Source: Theodoxus fluviatilis (lineage: Eukaryota > Mollusca > Gastropoda > Cycloneritida > Neritidae). From it: a stretch of DNA of 64,000 nt. The translations under genes and the position numbers were made by a program. The DNA lies in the NCBI GenBank assembly GCA_034096865.1, contig JAWQFJ010001303.1, forward strand, positions 1-64,000. The letters are read 5' to 3'. The notes beneath the pieces were generated by a model. The model was given only the letters and a program-made list of their open reading frames with translations, made no database searches and was not told the origin of the DNA. Positions 10,909 through 62,452 of the stretch are shown here, in pieces; within the stretch, counting starts at the first letter, position 1; every line of letters starts with the position of its first letter.

Positions 10909-11061
10909 AGGCCACAGGTCTTCAAAAGGTCACGATCAATAAATTGTGTTGGAGCACTGACATTTAGGCGACAAGTTGGTGAATTTAGTGTGTATGCAGG
11001 TAGCGCACCTGCAGAGCTCTGTGAAACTTTCCAGGTCAGTGTGTCAGGGACACACAACTGG

Positions 11062-11063
11062 GT

Positions 11064-11110
<47 letters not shown>
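11062..11110 (+). repeat. (GT)n(GA)n microsatellite
   Basis: A compound dinucleotide repeat of about 48 bp. Confidence 0.95.
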
Positions 11111-12632
11111 ATATTGCAGGTTTTTTACTACAGGGAACCATTAGAAGGTAAATGTTGATTTTGCTGAAATGAGTCAACAACAAATAAACGAGTTACAAAA
11201 AACTTGATCCACATAACTCGCTGTCCAATGGCTGCTGCTAGAGCTTTTGGGGCCTGCACCAGTAGCTCAACCACTGCCAGCACCAAGCAGCAACAGGTGG
11301 TGCCAGATGATGGTGGGTGCAGATGAGAATTTTTCTCTCTTGAATGCAGCCACAAGGGTATATTGCAACACTCTAGCCATCTCTCTTGAGAGCAAACCTC
11401 TGATTTCCCAGCATGGGATGAACCTGACTGGAGTCAGCCACAATGCTGCTGTGGCACACCTCTATGGGGAATCAGAAACATTGAATACATATTTCGCGGA
11501 AACAAATCATACTGCTTGAGTTGAAAGGGCGGCAAAGACACATTGGTAGGATTAATCCCTAAGGCAGCCATAGGCTAGAATTTGGTTTTAATACTCTTCA
11601 GGGAGCACAGAAAGTGATTGGGCATCCACACCTGTCTGTCAGTGTGTTTGTTATCTGGTGCCAGCAGAGGATAATCTAGTAGTCTCTGAAGTGTAAAACA
11701 GATTGAGATGTAGACAAGGGTGATGAGAGTAAATCTATCAACTTGACCTTTTCCCAATACTGCAGTTTTCCCCTGATCTTGGCTAAGAATATATCTCTCA
11801 AGGCAAGAGAACTTCAGTTTTAATACATGAGCTACAGGATGTATTTTGCCCAGGAGTGGCTGAGCAAATGGCTGAATGCCATGACTAGTCTGGTATGTGA
11901 CAGGGAATAGCAGTTGTATAACACTGTGTCAGGGGAATTTGTTCTTCTGTGGGCAGTTTGGGGTAATATTGGTGCTGGTGTAAGTTGGGTATACACATCT
12001 TGAGTGTACAAGAGCATACTCATTCATGCATTGATCTTGAAGATCCAGAGTATGGATGTGGTTTGCTATATGGTTGCCTAGTTGGTTGATTGGTTGTTGG
12101 TCTGTTGGTTGATCTCTTGCCTCACAGCTTGTTGGTGAAATGTTCCCAGGTCTCTCAGGGGTTTAGGTGTGGGCAGCACAAACTCTTTTGACCAATTTTC
12201 TCCTGTTTTGTGCTGCCTCAGAATTGGTTTCCAAGTATAGTTCACCTCTTGTAGTATGCACTTGTTGCACGTTTTGGCTTTGCCTCATTTTCTACTTGCC
12301 TGCAGGAAATTTTTTGCAAGGATGAAGTGTGCAGCAGGAGTCCCCTGTAAACATGTGGATAACAAACCTACCTAGTTTGCAAATAATGCCATGTGTCAAA
12401 ACATTTGACTGCATTTACTTCTGCTTTCATCATATCGACACATGTTGACCCTGGCCTATTCCTTGCAAGATGTTGCAAGGTTCCTAGTGTAAGCAATGTG
12501 CTCCTGGGGCTTAGGTGACAGGTAGGTTGGAAGGGAATGGCAGCAAGGGGTAGAGATTGGTGGTATGGGACATTGAACTTCAAAAAGTATAGCCATCAAC
12601 GGACTAATGCTGCAGCATGAGCATAATTGTTC
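11111..12632. other. Intergenic DNA, nothing recognised
   Basis: Only short ORFs without recognisable motifs occur here. I see no repeat termini or RNA genes. Confidence 0.4.
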
Positions 12633-13144
12633 TTAAGGCTATGTTCTGGTGTAAATGGGGTTCAAAATGACAAAATCTTCGATTTTCAGATTTTTGTGTC
12701 CGTTCGTTCTTGAACCATCCTAGATTACCTCTCTGCTACTCATATGGTTCAAATCACGTTAAAAAGTACTAAAATAGCACAATTTAATTGGTACTGTCTG
12801 CTTTTTTTCCGAAACAAAGTTTTTTTGTTGAGTACAAATAGCTCCTTTCTTCCAGCGATCAGAAAATATTTCGTTTGTGCGATTGCGGCAAGCCATATAC
12901 CGTTGGAAAGCTTGGCATGTGCACTTCATGAATATTAATAGTCTGTAGCTCTATCTGTTGGTATAAGCCAATCAGAAGCTGTTTTCCATCGCTAAGGAGC
13001 TCGAGAAAGCATGAGAACCATTGGATGAAACTGATCACGTGATTTATTCAAGCCGCCTGATTGGCTCGCGGAGTAAACAACATGGCTGCCTTTGTGTAAG
13101 ATTACACTCGCTTCGATATTGTTTTCGCTCGTCATGCGCAAATT

Positions 13145-13975
13145 ATGGGTCGAACGAAGCAACGCACAGTCCAGTATCATAGCCGAAAATCGAAAAAGAG
13201 AAAAGAACACCTTGCCGAAGCTTGAAAGAAACGCTGGGCACCAAGAGAAGAGGCAGACCGCTTCGCTGCATCTGCCTTCGAGTCGACTCGACGAACAACA
13301 ACAGAAGCACGTGCGTCCGCTGCATTTCAAGAGACCTCGAGGCCGGATTCACCTCAACCAAGTACTTCATCTGGACTTCGAGGGTCCTGGAAGCGTTCAT
13401 CTGCATCGTCTGCTGTACCAGGGCCCAGTGGCAAACGTCCACGCCTCGGTGAAGAAGTGGTAGGTCGTGCATCGCTCGAACACTCACCAACTGTCGCCTC
13501 GCGTCCGACTTCAAGCACCATCGTTGATTTCAATGAAGTTAACGCTGTGATAGAACCACTTCTGTGCCCTAAATGTGAACTCCAGGGGGTTGAAATCAGA
13601 TGTGATTACTCTCAAGTGAAGGGCTTAGCAGCTGTAATGACTCTGTGCTGCAATTCATGTGGTGCCACCTTATCAAAGTGTCATACTAGTAAGAGACTGA
13701 CATCTCAAAAGACTTTTGAGATCAACAGAAGAGCAGTTGTTGCGAGCATACTTGCAGGGCTTGGTGTTTACAAATTCAACAAATTTTGTGAGTATATGAA
13801 CCTTTCTGGCATGCATCCTAGGACCTTCCACAACCACTGTGATGTGATCTTCAAGTCCACGCCAGACCATCAGAACTGTGTGAGGTCAGAGGCTGTCAAA
13901 CATGTGAGACAAGCCTACAAGAAGATCTATCCAGACTTGCAGGAGGATGACACTGGATATTTCTGTCTCATTTGA
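13145..13975 (+). pseudogene. Truncated Kolobok/Mutator-like transposase
   Basis: The frame from the ATG at 13145 starts MGRTKQRTVQYHSRKSKKRK, a basic N-terminus. It is broken by a TGA at 13223, then runs open to 13975. A CxxC...CCNSCG zinc-ribbon-like region (CPKCELQG, TLCCNSCGATL) is followed by FEINRRAVVASILAGLG and FCEYMNLSGMHPRTFHNH. I recognise these as the conserved opening of the Mutator-like transposase domain found in metazoan Kolobok elements. The protein ends GYFCLI before any catalytic acidic residues, so it lacks the DDE core. Domain identity is from memory of the pattern. Confidence 0.6.
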
Positions 13976-13984
13976 TGGGAGGGG

Positions 13985-14500
13985 GGCCCTGCATATCAGT
14001 CTGGTGGCTTCTTGTAATCTGTAAGTTACTTCCAAGAGACATTTTGACTTAAATTATCACTTTCATTTGCAAATTTTATCAAATTTAGTATTTGCATGCA
14101 TGCTGTGTGTCCAAATTTCCTTCCCATCCAAGAACAGAGTAGAAGTGGCTGTTCTACTGTCAAAAGGGGAGCTCAGTGCAGCATGAGAGGCCACCTTGAG
14201 GTACATGTCTGCTGAAGGACTTCCAGAGGGCAGACACACAGTGAAGTTGGGTGTTCGCTGGGTTATCAAGTGAAAGAAGTTGCTCGCATGGATGGTGAGC
14301 ATCAAGGAGAAAGAAAGAAGGAGGAAAGTGAAACTGGCCCAAGCTAGCATAAGAAGAGCTCTGCAGGGGAAGGAGAAGGGCCCTGTATATATGTCTGGTG
14401 ACTTCTAGTAAATTTCTAGCTACTTCCAAGAGACATTTTGACTACCATTACTTTAATTTGCATTTTTCTCAAAATTAGGATTTGCGTGCATGTCATATCA
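13985..14500 (+). repeat. Direct repeat pair inside the Kolobok-like element
   Basis: Blocks at about 13985-14110 and 14375-14500 share CTTCCAAGAGACATTTTGACT and TTTGC(A/G)TGCATG contexts. The segment between them may be a remnant of a C-terminal coding region rich in Lys/Arg. Confidence 0.7.
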
Positions 14501-15003
14501 TTGGTGTTTCCTTATTTCAGTCAATTATGGAGGGAAACTCCAGAAATTTTGCCTCCATCTTCAAAATATATCATTCTGTGCTTTCATAGAAAAAATTCAT
14601 GTCTTAATCTAACTGAGATGGCATAACACATCAACAAAGTACTATCTTGAGCAAATTTTGCATGCGGATGTAGATATGTGAAATAAAATTTGTTTTGAAA
14701 TATATACATCCTGTTTGTCCTTATTTTCTCTCTACTAAACCACTGACCCTATCTTAATGGTCTTTTTGTCACAATTTGGGAGTCCTTTGACAGAGGAAAG
14801 ATACCCTACTAGAGTCACTAATTTCTTGCACAATCGCATAAATTTTGATTAAAAAGCCTTATAACACTTTTTTTTTAAAGTTAAATTTTGTTAAAAATTG
14901 ATAAATGTCTTCTTTTTAATAGTATAATAATGTACTTTCAAAAAAAGAAAGGACAAATATTGCTTTGAATTACCTCCTCTTTGACACCAGAACATAGCCT
15001 TAA

Positions 15004-16508
15004 CTGTACTCTGTCCACATGTTGCTGACATAACCCATCATGCTTTTAACAGTGCATTATTTTTTTTAATGTGGACCATTCATCAAAGTCAAAACTGAAA
15101 TGTGGAATAAATATTTAAGAGAAAACAAAATTATATTTATGATGCTGATGGTCATACAGGTGTTCAATATGAATTTCCAGAGCTCTGAAGAAGCATTGAA
15201 GAAGAAAAAAAAGGAGTGTATATTGAGAATTTGATTAAGTAGTTCAAGATATGGTTGGTTATTTTGATGTTGGAATTGTGTTCATTTATTTATTCAGTTC
15301 TCTCTGTGCAGTCTGGTGCTTGAAGTGGTGGCAAGGGACCTTGGTCTGGGAGCTGTCTCCAGGGTCAGTCCTCTGCTTCTGAGGTCCCTCTCAATGGTTC
15401 GCCTTTAGGCTGCCCTCTCTTTCTCTTCTCCTGGGGTGTCCATCATAGGGCCGATGTCTTCAAGCAATACATAATTGTGCTCGCGAGAAATTCTGTAAGA
15501 GTAAGAACCTTGGGATTTCTTGAGAGCATGATTATGCATGGCTTGAAGTTTCTCATTGTCTGGGACTTTGTTTCGCAATAGGCTCTAAAGCTCAAGCATG
15601 CCTTCAAAGACTGACTGGATTAGTCCAAGGAATATATTCCACTTTTGAAGCTGTTCTACAGCTGTGTGTTTGGAATGGCCAGTCTGGTTTTGTTGTGCTG
15701 TGAAAAGATTATTCTGTGAAAGTGGAATGTTCAGAAATGTTTGGCAGAGTGTTACTGTCCAGGCATTATGATTCAGTTCTTGACAAAGCATAATTATCTC
15801 AAATGAGGAAATACTGGCATGTTTTCTCCCTTTCCCTTCAGAATCTGCCACAGCAATGTCTTACAACTTATGCCTCCTATGGTACTCAACTATCAGAACC
15901 AGATCTGTAGTGATTGAGAAGTTGTGTACTGTAGTGTAACTACTTACTCTAACACCCTATAGGTGTATCCTTTCTGTATTCTTAGGTGGAGGGCAAACAT
16001 TTCACACTGGAATAGGGGTCTGGTTTAGTTTCATTCATTACCATAGCTTCCTTCAACCAGACACATCCATTTGAACAAACCCAGACCAGTCTGTCTCCTT
16101 GACTTTGTTGTCAGCTTCTGCCTACAAGTCCCTGTGAAATAGCCTTCACACCAAGATGTTGATTAGAAGAGTAAGAGATATAGTACACATCTTTAAAACT
16201 GTCTGTTCTCTAACATTTCTCATTGCTGAAAATGCTGTACATATCTATCCATTTATTTGGTGATGAAGTATCCTGTTTTGTGGTAAGATTCCAGTGTGGA
16301 GAGTGTGGATAACGAGAAAGAAGAAACTGTTATGGCACTTTCTGCACAGGCAGTTGTTATCTGCACAGCTGCAGGAAAAAATAGTATTTTACATCAATTT
16401 CACAATTTTATGCCCTTTTAATTCAAAATTTGCCCACTTGTAGGGCTGTTATTTTGTAAATTAATGTGTGGAAAATTAATCTGTTGCTGCTGACTTCCGA
16501 GTGTGTCA
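15004..16508. other. Intergenic DNA, nothing recognised
   Basis: AT-rich DNA without recognisable exons, repeat ends or RNA genes. Confidence 0.4.
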
Positions 16509-16677
16509 CAATGAAGGATGGATGGATGGACTCTAATGACCTGTTAGCCTTTGTAGGCTATGTAAGGCCATGAAGCATAAAAATCAAGTTAAATTTCCCT
16601 AGTTATTCGCCTCTTACAAATTGCCTAGGGAGATGCGATGGGTTTAAACTTGACCCCAACCCTCAGGGGGCAGCCAC
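16509..16677 (+). repeat. SINE-like repeat, family G (copy 1)
   Basis: This ~170-bp dispersed repeat recurs at least nine times here. Landmarks are a GGATGGATGG lead, an AGCCTTTGTAGGCTATGTAA foldback, CCCTAGTTATTCGCCTCTTA, AGGGAGA(C/T)G(C/T)G(G/A)(T/C)GGGT and a final ACCC(A/T)CAGGGGG. I see no tRNA A or B box, so its origin (SINE or MITE) is open. Confidence 0.75.
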
Positions 16678-17703
16678 AATGAATCACAGCTGCAGCAGAT
16701 TGTGCCAGAACAACTGCCTTTCCAACCATCACCATCATACCTCTGGCTGCTGAGCCTCTAAGGCCTAATCCTATAGCTCAACCACAAACATCCAAAGGGT
16801 TACCAAGGGAAGTCCAGATTTTGCCAGAGTATCTGAAAGAAGGTTAAGATTAGTATGCAATTGTCACTGACGTTTCATTGCTGACATCCCAAGTATGCCA
16901 GAGAAAGCAGAGCTTAATATTTTAGAATGCTGCCGATACAAGTGGTCTTTTAATATGCAGATGACCCAGCTTTCAAATGTTTACTCATTTTTACAAAATA
17001 GCACAGGATGATAAACATCTCTAAGCTTTCTACTGGATGTTCATTAAAAGAATAATGATAATCAGTGAATAATACCCTTGATATCCAGTGAATTGTGTAA
17101 AAAGTAGGTTGTGTGTTGATCTAACTGTCATAGGTGTGGTGCAAAAATAGTTTGGTCATGAGTTCAGTGTACGTACTATCAGAACTGTACTTAGAATGTG
17201 TTGTACTTGCCTTTATAATGCTATCTCAATTACATTCTAAACTGAAGCTTGCTGTTGATGCTTGATCGTCACAATTGAGGGGAGCATGCATGTCATGTTG
17301 AATGGTTATTTATGAGAAGTATACTCGCTTTTTATCTAAGCCTGCTTGTAAAGCAACGTGCAGTAGTGCACTTGTTGAAATCATGACCATCTTCTGCATT
17401 TGGTGTTCATGGGAATGTTGTGATCATGTTGTTGTGCTGTGCCAGTGTCGGGTGCAAGTCTGTGTGGATGACCTTTTATTAACATATAGTGGCCCATACC
17501 ATCTTTTACACAAACAAGCATGCACGCACACGCACACATCCCACTATGTTTCCCTACTATATTAATTTTATTGTGAATAATGTGACTTGCGCCCACACTA
17601 TTTTCAGTTATTACATAGCCTAGAAAGGCTGAAAGGACATAAAACTCCTTTTAATCCCTTATTCATTCATTCATTCCCCCTTCCCTCTCAAGTTGACCAC
17701 CTC

Positions 17704-17705
<2 letters not shown>

Positions 17706-17734
<29 letters not shown>

Positions 17735-18055
17735 TGGTGTTTTAAGGCCTATCAGCCTTTGTAGGCTATGTAAGGTCATTAAGCATGAAAATCACTAGAA
17801 CAGTTTAGAGTAAATGCAAATCAAGTGATGGTGTCCCACAGGGGATGACCTCCACGACTCCTTGTCCTAAATTTAGCAGTCAACTGTTTTCTGATGTACT
17901 TGACATGGTTGCCTTATGGCCTATCAGCCTTTATTGGCAATGCAAGGTCATTAATCACAAAAGCAATAGAACTGTGCAGATCAAGTCATTCACCTTTAAT
18001 GAGTTGCATAGGGAGACACGGTGGGTTTAGTCAGACCCCCACCCCAAGATTTGAT
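17706..18055 (+). repeat. SINE-like repeat family G, two tandem degenerate copies
   Basis: A (GAT)n tract leads into a copy truncated at GGTGTCCCACAGGGG (about 17728-17840). A second copy follows at about 17908-18055, ending near CCCCCACCCCAAG. Confidence 0.7.
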
Positions 18056-18760
18056 GTCACTGAACGTATTCCCAACACATCCTCATTGCTTGGCATGCAG
18101 CAGGTGCAAAGCACTCTGGTCATGTCCTTCATTCTGTACCCAGTCACGCTCTTCCATTTGCACAAACAGTAGAATTATTTCTATGAAAGCTCAAAATGAG
18201 TTGGAGACAGTTTCAACTATTTTTATGGTTGCATCCTTGCTGCAAGAGCTGAACTACCTTCTTGTTATTGAGACACTCATTGCGACATTTCAGGCATGTT
18301 TTTCTCAGTTGTTCATGGCATATTTGGTTTCTTCCCATTTACTGGGATGACCTTAGCTTTGAATATTCAATCCCGTTTTGGAATAGGTTTTCTTTGTTTT
18401 TTTAAGTAATGGAGTGCTGGAGAAAGTTGAAATGTCAAGGGTTATTTCCGCATATTATTTAGAATTATTTAGTTTTGCAACCATTGATACCATTTGTTAC
18501 ATAATCTGGGTACAGTGAAACAGCGTTGCATGTTGTCTGGATATTGATTTTTTTAAATGGATCTTTTTCTGTGTGCAATATTTCATGGGGAGGTAATATA
18601 CTTATTCACCAATTTGTACATTATGGGCTCCTCATGGGTATAATAAAGATGCAGCAATGTTGCTATTATCACCTTCTCACTGTCGTGGTTCACCATCAAT
18701 TTTAAAGCTACAGAAAATGACATATTAAGAACAAACTGACAATTACCTCTTCAGCATACA

Positions 18761-18766
18761 TTTATT
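18761..18766 (-). terminator. Candidate polyadenylation signal for HSP60
   Basis: TTTATT on the + strand reads AATAAA on the - strand, about 2.5 kb past the HSP60 stop codon. An ATTAAA variant lies nearer, around 20498. Use of either is unproven. Confidence 0.2.
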
Positions 18767-21261
18767 AGACCAGCTCTTAGAAAACATTCAAATATTACAA
18801 TGTACAAACATGAGCATATCAAACTCGCAAACTCTAGCATCTCCCTCTATAGTCCAGTCCACACACAAATCTGCTTGGGGCTTGACATATTCCACTGGTT
18901 TGTGATGGTCACTGTCTTGCACAACATCATCCACACCATGTCCCCTAGTATGATCAATGAACCGATTCTAGTCTATGGCAAATAAATGCACAGGGAGTTG
19001 TATTTACCATTTTCAATTCTGGCTAAATCTTAAATCTCAGCAGCAAACCCAACAGTGGTCAATAAATGCCATTAGGTTGTGCAAATCATTAAAACTGGAA
19101 TCTGTTTAACTACCCATCAATAACATCAGCAAAATTAGTCAAACAAAACCTGGCATCTATTGCCAGCAAAAACCCTTGTAAACAAAAACAGCAAAAATAG
19201 CAGTATGGAAAACGTTTTCATAGCTCAGAAAACAAAACAAAGCAAACAAGCCCTTCCTATCTCCTACACCAACCATGAAAAATACTGCCAGGGCAAGGAG
19301 GAAGAGAGAGAGAAATGCATGACATGGCAGGCTCACACAAGGTTCTTTCCAAGACCAGTTGCCAAGATTTTAGCCTTATCAACATCAAGCCATACTTCCA
19401 CGTGCCTCAAGCTGAAAGATGGCACTCATGGCAACCTTTGTGGATGTCCCTGCCACCTGTGCATCCCACCATGAGAAGCCGAGGAGGAGCGGAAAATACT
19501 GCCCCCCATTCATTAAGCCCTAAATGCCCCATGTCCTCTCTGGACAAAGACCCATCGAGTAACCTAAGAAATATCTGCAACAGGTCTTCTGATGAAAGAG
19601 TCAACCCAAGACAAAATGTTCCTTTCAGGTCAAAGATGAGACATTTAGACAAGAAATCAGTGCAAGGTCTTGGTACTGATCTGGAAACCTAATGAGGCAC
19701 TCATTAATCAAACCCCTACAACTACCACACAAATCACTTGGAAGCTGAAGTCCCACAGCACTTCAGGTCATGCAGAGAACATGCAGTCTGATGCTTCCTG
19801 TGCTGTTGCCAAGACTGGGTGAATCCAATATGAATGAGCCAAGTACTCCAAACATTAATGCATTTGTTCCAACCACCACCTCCATGGGATATATGTCTGG
19901 AGTCCAGCCATGCAGTTTTCTATGCAGCTTGATCAGGGATTTCCTCAATGCATCAACCCCACCTCTAGCCATGCCTGCCATTAGCATTGTCTCCACTCCA
20001 CCGAAAACAAGAAAGATCCACCATTTTCCTAACTCCCTATATCTTGCTGATAAATAAAATCACATCCAATGCTACTAGAAGTTAACACCAATGATGCATA
20101 TTGGACACAATGGCACCAAGAACTTGTCTGATATGGTCACATCTGCATAGCTCTAATATTTCCCCCCTTCTCACACATATGGTTCATCAGCATCACATTC
20201 TTTTTCTCTCTCACCATTTTCTGTTTTCAATTATAAGACTTCAAAAGTTTTCATATAAAAAAAGAAATTTGATTATAATCTTCAATTGAGTTAGCAGATT
20301 TCAACCAACTGGTATCAACCACTTCCACAATGCATCTTCAGCATATGTTAAGTCCCATACATGATTTTATGTCATTCCTTCGGAAATATCACAAATAAAA
20401 CGACAATAAAATAAATCTTGTAAACTGTATACAAATAAAACAATAACAATTGAAAATAATGCATTGTAGTAAAACATACTAACATATCACTGCAAATTTT
20501 AATTCATTACAATTCCAAATTCCACATCCTAACAAGGTCACGCTTGAAAGGAGAACAACACAACAAGGTGATCAAGAAACATTAGCTGTATCCTCCACCA
20601 TGTTCAGTAACACTGCATGGACAAGATGGCATACACTGGAATGAATGGGAATGAAAATGTTACAGATTTGTTGGTAATGAGATGATCATTCATCACTCTC
20701 AACAGCTTCACACTTGACCATCATGAAGTAGTGTGTAGAGATGCCCATACTGCAAAGAAAAAAAACTAATCAGCAGACCCTGCCAAAAATATTAACAGGT
20801 GCTTCCACGGCATGTACATTCCCATTTCAACACCATCAGCATGAAATGTGGGCAATGATTTTGATAACATCAAATGGAAGGGAAAACAGGAACATTTCAG
20901 CAACACAACATTTCATTCAAATTAATTCCAGTGACTGCCATCTTGCCATCCAATACACCAGCCCCACCATCACAGACTCAAAACTCCAGCAAGCTCGCAG
21001 CTGTGCCAACTCCCCACCCACCCCGTGTCCGTACCTAGAGACTAACACCACAGCAGAAAACCTTCCAGCACCAAGCTTGCTGGCCGATGGAGGCCTAAGT
21101 CCACCCCTTGCCAATACTGCAGACCGGCTCCAGACATCCCAATGTGTTGATGCCATGTGGCAATGATGACGGCGACAATGATGATGATGACGATGGAGGT
21201 GGTGGAAAGGAGAGGGGGGTTCAGGTCCCAAGTAAAGGGAAGGGTATAGCGCATCAGGGGC
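18767..21261 (-). other. Probable HSP60 3' UTR and flank
   Basis: No coding exon is seen between the HSP60 stop and the tandem intergenic repeats. How much of it is transcribed is unknown. Confidence 0.35.
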
Positions 21262-59362
<38,101 letters not shown>

Positions 59363-60234
59363 CTGCGAAAGACGTCGCACTTCAGTGAGGACACTTCTCA
59401 AGGACTACTTCTCCATAACTGATAGTCAACACTATGTGTGCAGTTTGAGCATCAATCATTGGATGGAAAAGTCACGATTTAAAAAAGAGCACCTTACCCT
59501 TTACTGAGCCAAACTTCAAATCCCTCCAGGCAGCAGATATCCTAAAGAGTACCTATCAAAGACTAAATAAGAACAAGGGCAAAGCCCATACGACTCACAT
59601 GCTTGACCTTGACCTTTATATGACCTTGACCTTCAGGTGACCTTCAAGGTCAAGGTCAAACAACTAAGCCTACCAATGACATCATACACAAAGAAATGCT
59701 TTACACATTTTTCCTACCAAAATACATGTGACCTTGACCCAAGGTCAAGGTCATCCAAGGTCATGCAACACAAAGCTCTTAATTCAAGACATAGGAAGCA
59801 CAATGGTGCTTATTGGCACTTTCTACCATGAGATATAGTCACTTTTAGTGGTTCACTACCCCATTTTGGTCATATTTCATAAGGGTCAAAGTGACCTTGA
59901 CCTTGATGATATGTGAACAAATGTGTCTCATGATGAAAGTATAACATGTGCCCAACATAATTATTAAGTTTGAAACAGTTATCTTCCATAGTTCAGGGTC
60001 AAGGTCATTTCAAAATATTATACAATCCAACTTTGAAGAGCTCCTGTGACCTTGACCTTGAACAGGGTTCGTACAGGTTTTTAGATACAAAATTCCATGA
60101 CTTTTCCATGACTTTCCATGACCTTCAACAACATTTTCCATGACCTAGCGTACTGTGTTACATGACAATTTTAAAGAGAAAAGTGTATGGCGCACGACCA
60201 AACTCACGCACAATACACCCGTTGTAAAAAAAAT

Positions 60235-60486
60235 CTAATTCTTTTTATTACTTTTACAGCAGATTGATTCAAAAACTGACAAATGCAGAAAATTTTCAAA
60301 CACGTACTCCTTAAAATGATGATACTTTTGTCCCAAATTGTCTGGTGCTTCAACGATTAACGCACGCTGAATGCGGTAATCGAGCACGCATCTACACAAC
60401 GCCATTGCGGTCCGATGTACACACAAACAGGTGGAAAATTTCCGCCTGTTTTCTCCTTTCAAGCGCACAATCCGGGCGCTAGACAA
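60235..60486 (-). pseudogene. ORF of unknown role in hAT-like element (copy B)
   Basis: It is the counterpart of 52670-52419, 83 codons, with few substitutions and no recognised domain. Confidence 0.3.
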
Positions 60487-61574
60487 AAAGTAGATTCGTC
60501 GTACATTAACATCGAATATAGCGTTGGAAGGGGGAAATCTTGTAGAATCCGAGGGTGACTACGAAATTGATCGGAAAAGCGGGAGTGAGCAAATTTTAAC
60601 AAAATGTCCGATGACGTTCGAGCTTTCATCCATAACTCGTCTTTCGATTTTCACCGGAAGTTCAAACATACACCGAACGAAAGAGCAATCTTTCTTCTAA
60701 TGAGTAGTAAAGTTTCAACTTGATCAAATGAGAAACTTCGACGGACGAGTGTTTAGAAGAGACCAACCCGAGTCGCGAAATGCAAACTCCGTCGAGCCAC
60801 TGCGAGTCGGTAGTGGCGGAGGGTGGTTTTTTTACGTAATCGGCTTGTATGTTCTCAGCGGAAATAAGACGGATAACACAAAACTACACGACACATGTTC
60901 TTGAAACCTTCTGCTTCATAAACAACTTTCATTCTTGTTTTTATTCACAATATTTTGTGGATTGTCCACAATTAGCCATGAAAGTAAAGTGGTATTGCCG
61001 AGTGCATTTTGGCTAGTACTGTAGTAGCGCAAAGATTTGATACAAATTACCACGGAATCCTACCACTAGTTTTAAAAAATTAGACAACTCAGAAAGACTT
61101 TCATCTTTCATGTTACATTGGTATTTTGTGTTATTGATATGTGCGAATCCTAGAAAAAGTGGATTCTATCGAACCGACGGCCACTTCCGGTCTGATAAAA
61201 TTTCTTCGAACATCGCGTGCGGCGTCTATTTAGCACTCGCTGAAGGTCCCGAGTTCTACAATACTTTTTCCAATATGTGCAAAATATTGCAATAAATATT
61301 TACCTAAATGATTGTTCTAGCATAAACTAAAACAAAAACCCCAATAAACTAACCTATTTAAGCTGATTTGTCCATCAAAATCGCATCTGCGCCGTCACGC
61401 TCTTACTCGCCATTGTCACTTGTGTGATTTTGACGGTCATGCTATTTACCGAAATGCCAAAATGGCGCTAATGTCTTCGAAATGGCTTCGAAATGAGCAT
61501 ATATATCGTTATCCCCTTCTTGAATATGATATATTTAAGCTATTCTAATTAAACCAGAACTATATTTGACCAAA

Positions 61575-62452
61575 TTACGTTAAAAACTGCACCATTTTGA
61601 AACAGACATGCGGTCGCCATTTCGATCCAGCGCCAAATGGTAAATAGCAAAATCGGACATGGATATCCAGCTGTTTTTTCTGAAGTTCAGCATTCAGGGA
61701 CTCATCAAAGAGCAGCACCAGAGAATCAGAAGACCGGGCCTTTGCCTTGAGCATGTCTAAGAAATGTGGCCCCAGACCAAAAGTTGTCAAGTACCGGGCT
61801 TTGCTTTTACTCAAGGCAAACTTGGAGGCGATGACACTGTCGGGAAACATGCGACGGAACAGCTCGTTCATTCCTTTGGTACTGGAGAATGAGAAGTGGG
61901 AGATGACCATTTTCAAAGTACACAAAATTTCTGCTTTCAGTGTGTCCTCTGTTGTCAAGAAAGTGTCAATCCCAGTAGATCTACTGCCACTGCCAGTGGG
62001 TGCAGGCCTAGTTTCGACCGGCGTAGCAGCGCCAGCTGGAACCACCACCTTTAAAGCACTGTCTCAGCATTTTTTGCAGTTTGAACAAAATCTGATATTC
62101 GTGTTTGACGTTTGCTTTTTTCTTCTTGGTGTTTTTTAGCACGCGCCTGGTGCGCGACACCTTTCATGTGGCTTTTCAACGCTGCCGCTCTCATGTTGGA
62201 TACATCAAAGTCTTTTTCACAAAATCGACACTTTGCCATCCCATCCACTCTCGCTCGCATGACCCACTCACGGTATTCAGGGTCTCCTGTCCAAGAGTCT
62301 TGAAAGCGACACTTTCCAGGCATGATGATAATCTGATTCTCAAAGAAACACTGCACTACAAACAAAACAATCTCTTTCCACTCTGCCCTCGTTTGAACCA
62401 ACTGACCGGACTGGCGTGGAAATGAAACGAGGTCACCTAGCCAAAGAACCAA
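61575..62452 (-). pseudogene. hAT-like transposase N-terminal half (copy B)
   Basis: On the - strand 62330-62051 carries the MPGKCRFQDSWTGDPEYREW zinc-finger head and a KSKRQTRISDFVQ linker. A frame change leads to 62048-61575, with TFGLGPHFLDMLKAKARSSD, SLVLLFDESLNAELQKKQLD and IHVRFCYL. LFDES.N...Q..Q.DIHVR is a signature of a hAT-like group in fish and invertebrates, and its Asp may be the first catalytic residue. The rest of the core and the dimerisation domain are absent. Confidence 0.65.

Larger units (their letters stand above)
12637..14999 (+). mobile_element. Kolobok-like DNA transposon, TTAA target site
   Basis: A 16-bp perfect terminal inverted repeat (GGCTATGTTCTGGTGT at 12637-12652 and its complement at 14984-14999) is flanked on both sides by TTAA (12633-12636 and 15000-15003). 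The internal ORF (13145-13975) resembles the N-terminal half of Mutator-like/Kolobok transposases. TTAA duplication fits Kolobok and piggyBac, and the protein favours Kolobok. The catalytic core is absent. A ~125-bp direct repeat (about 13985-14110 and 14375-14500) lies in the 3' half. The copy is non-autonomous. Confidence 0.75.

Noticed and set aside
11247..11519. 90-residue ORF in intergenic DNA
   Set aside because: No motif, no splice context and low-complexity start; probably chance.
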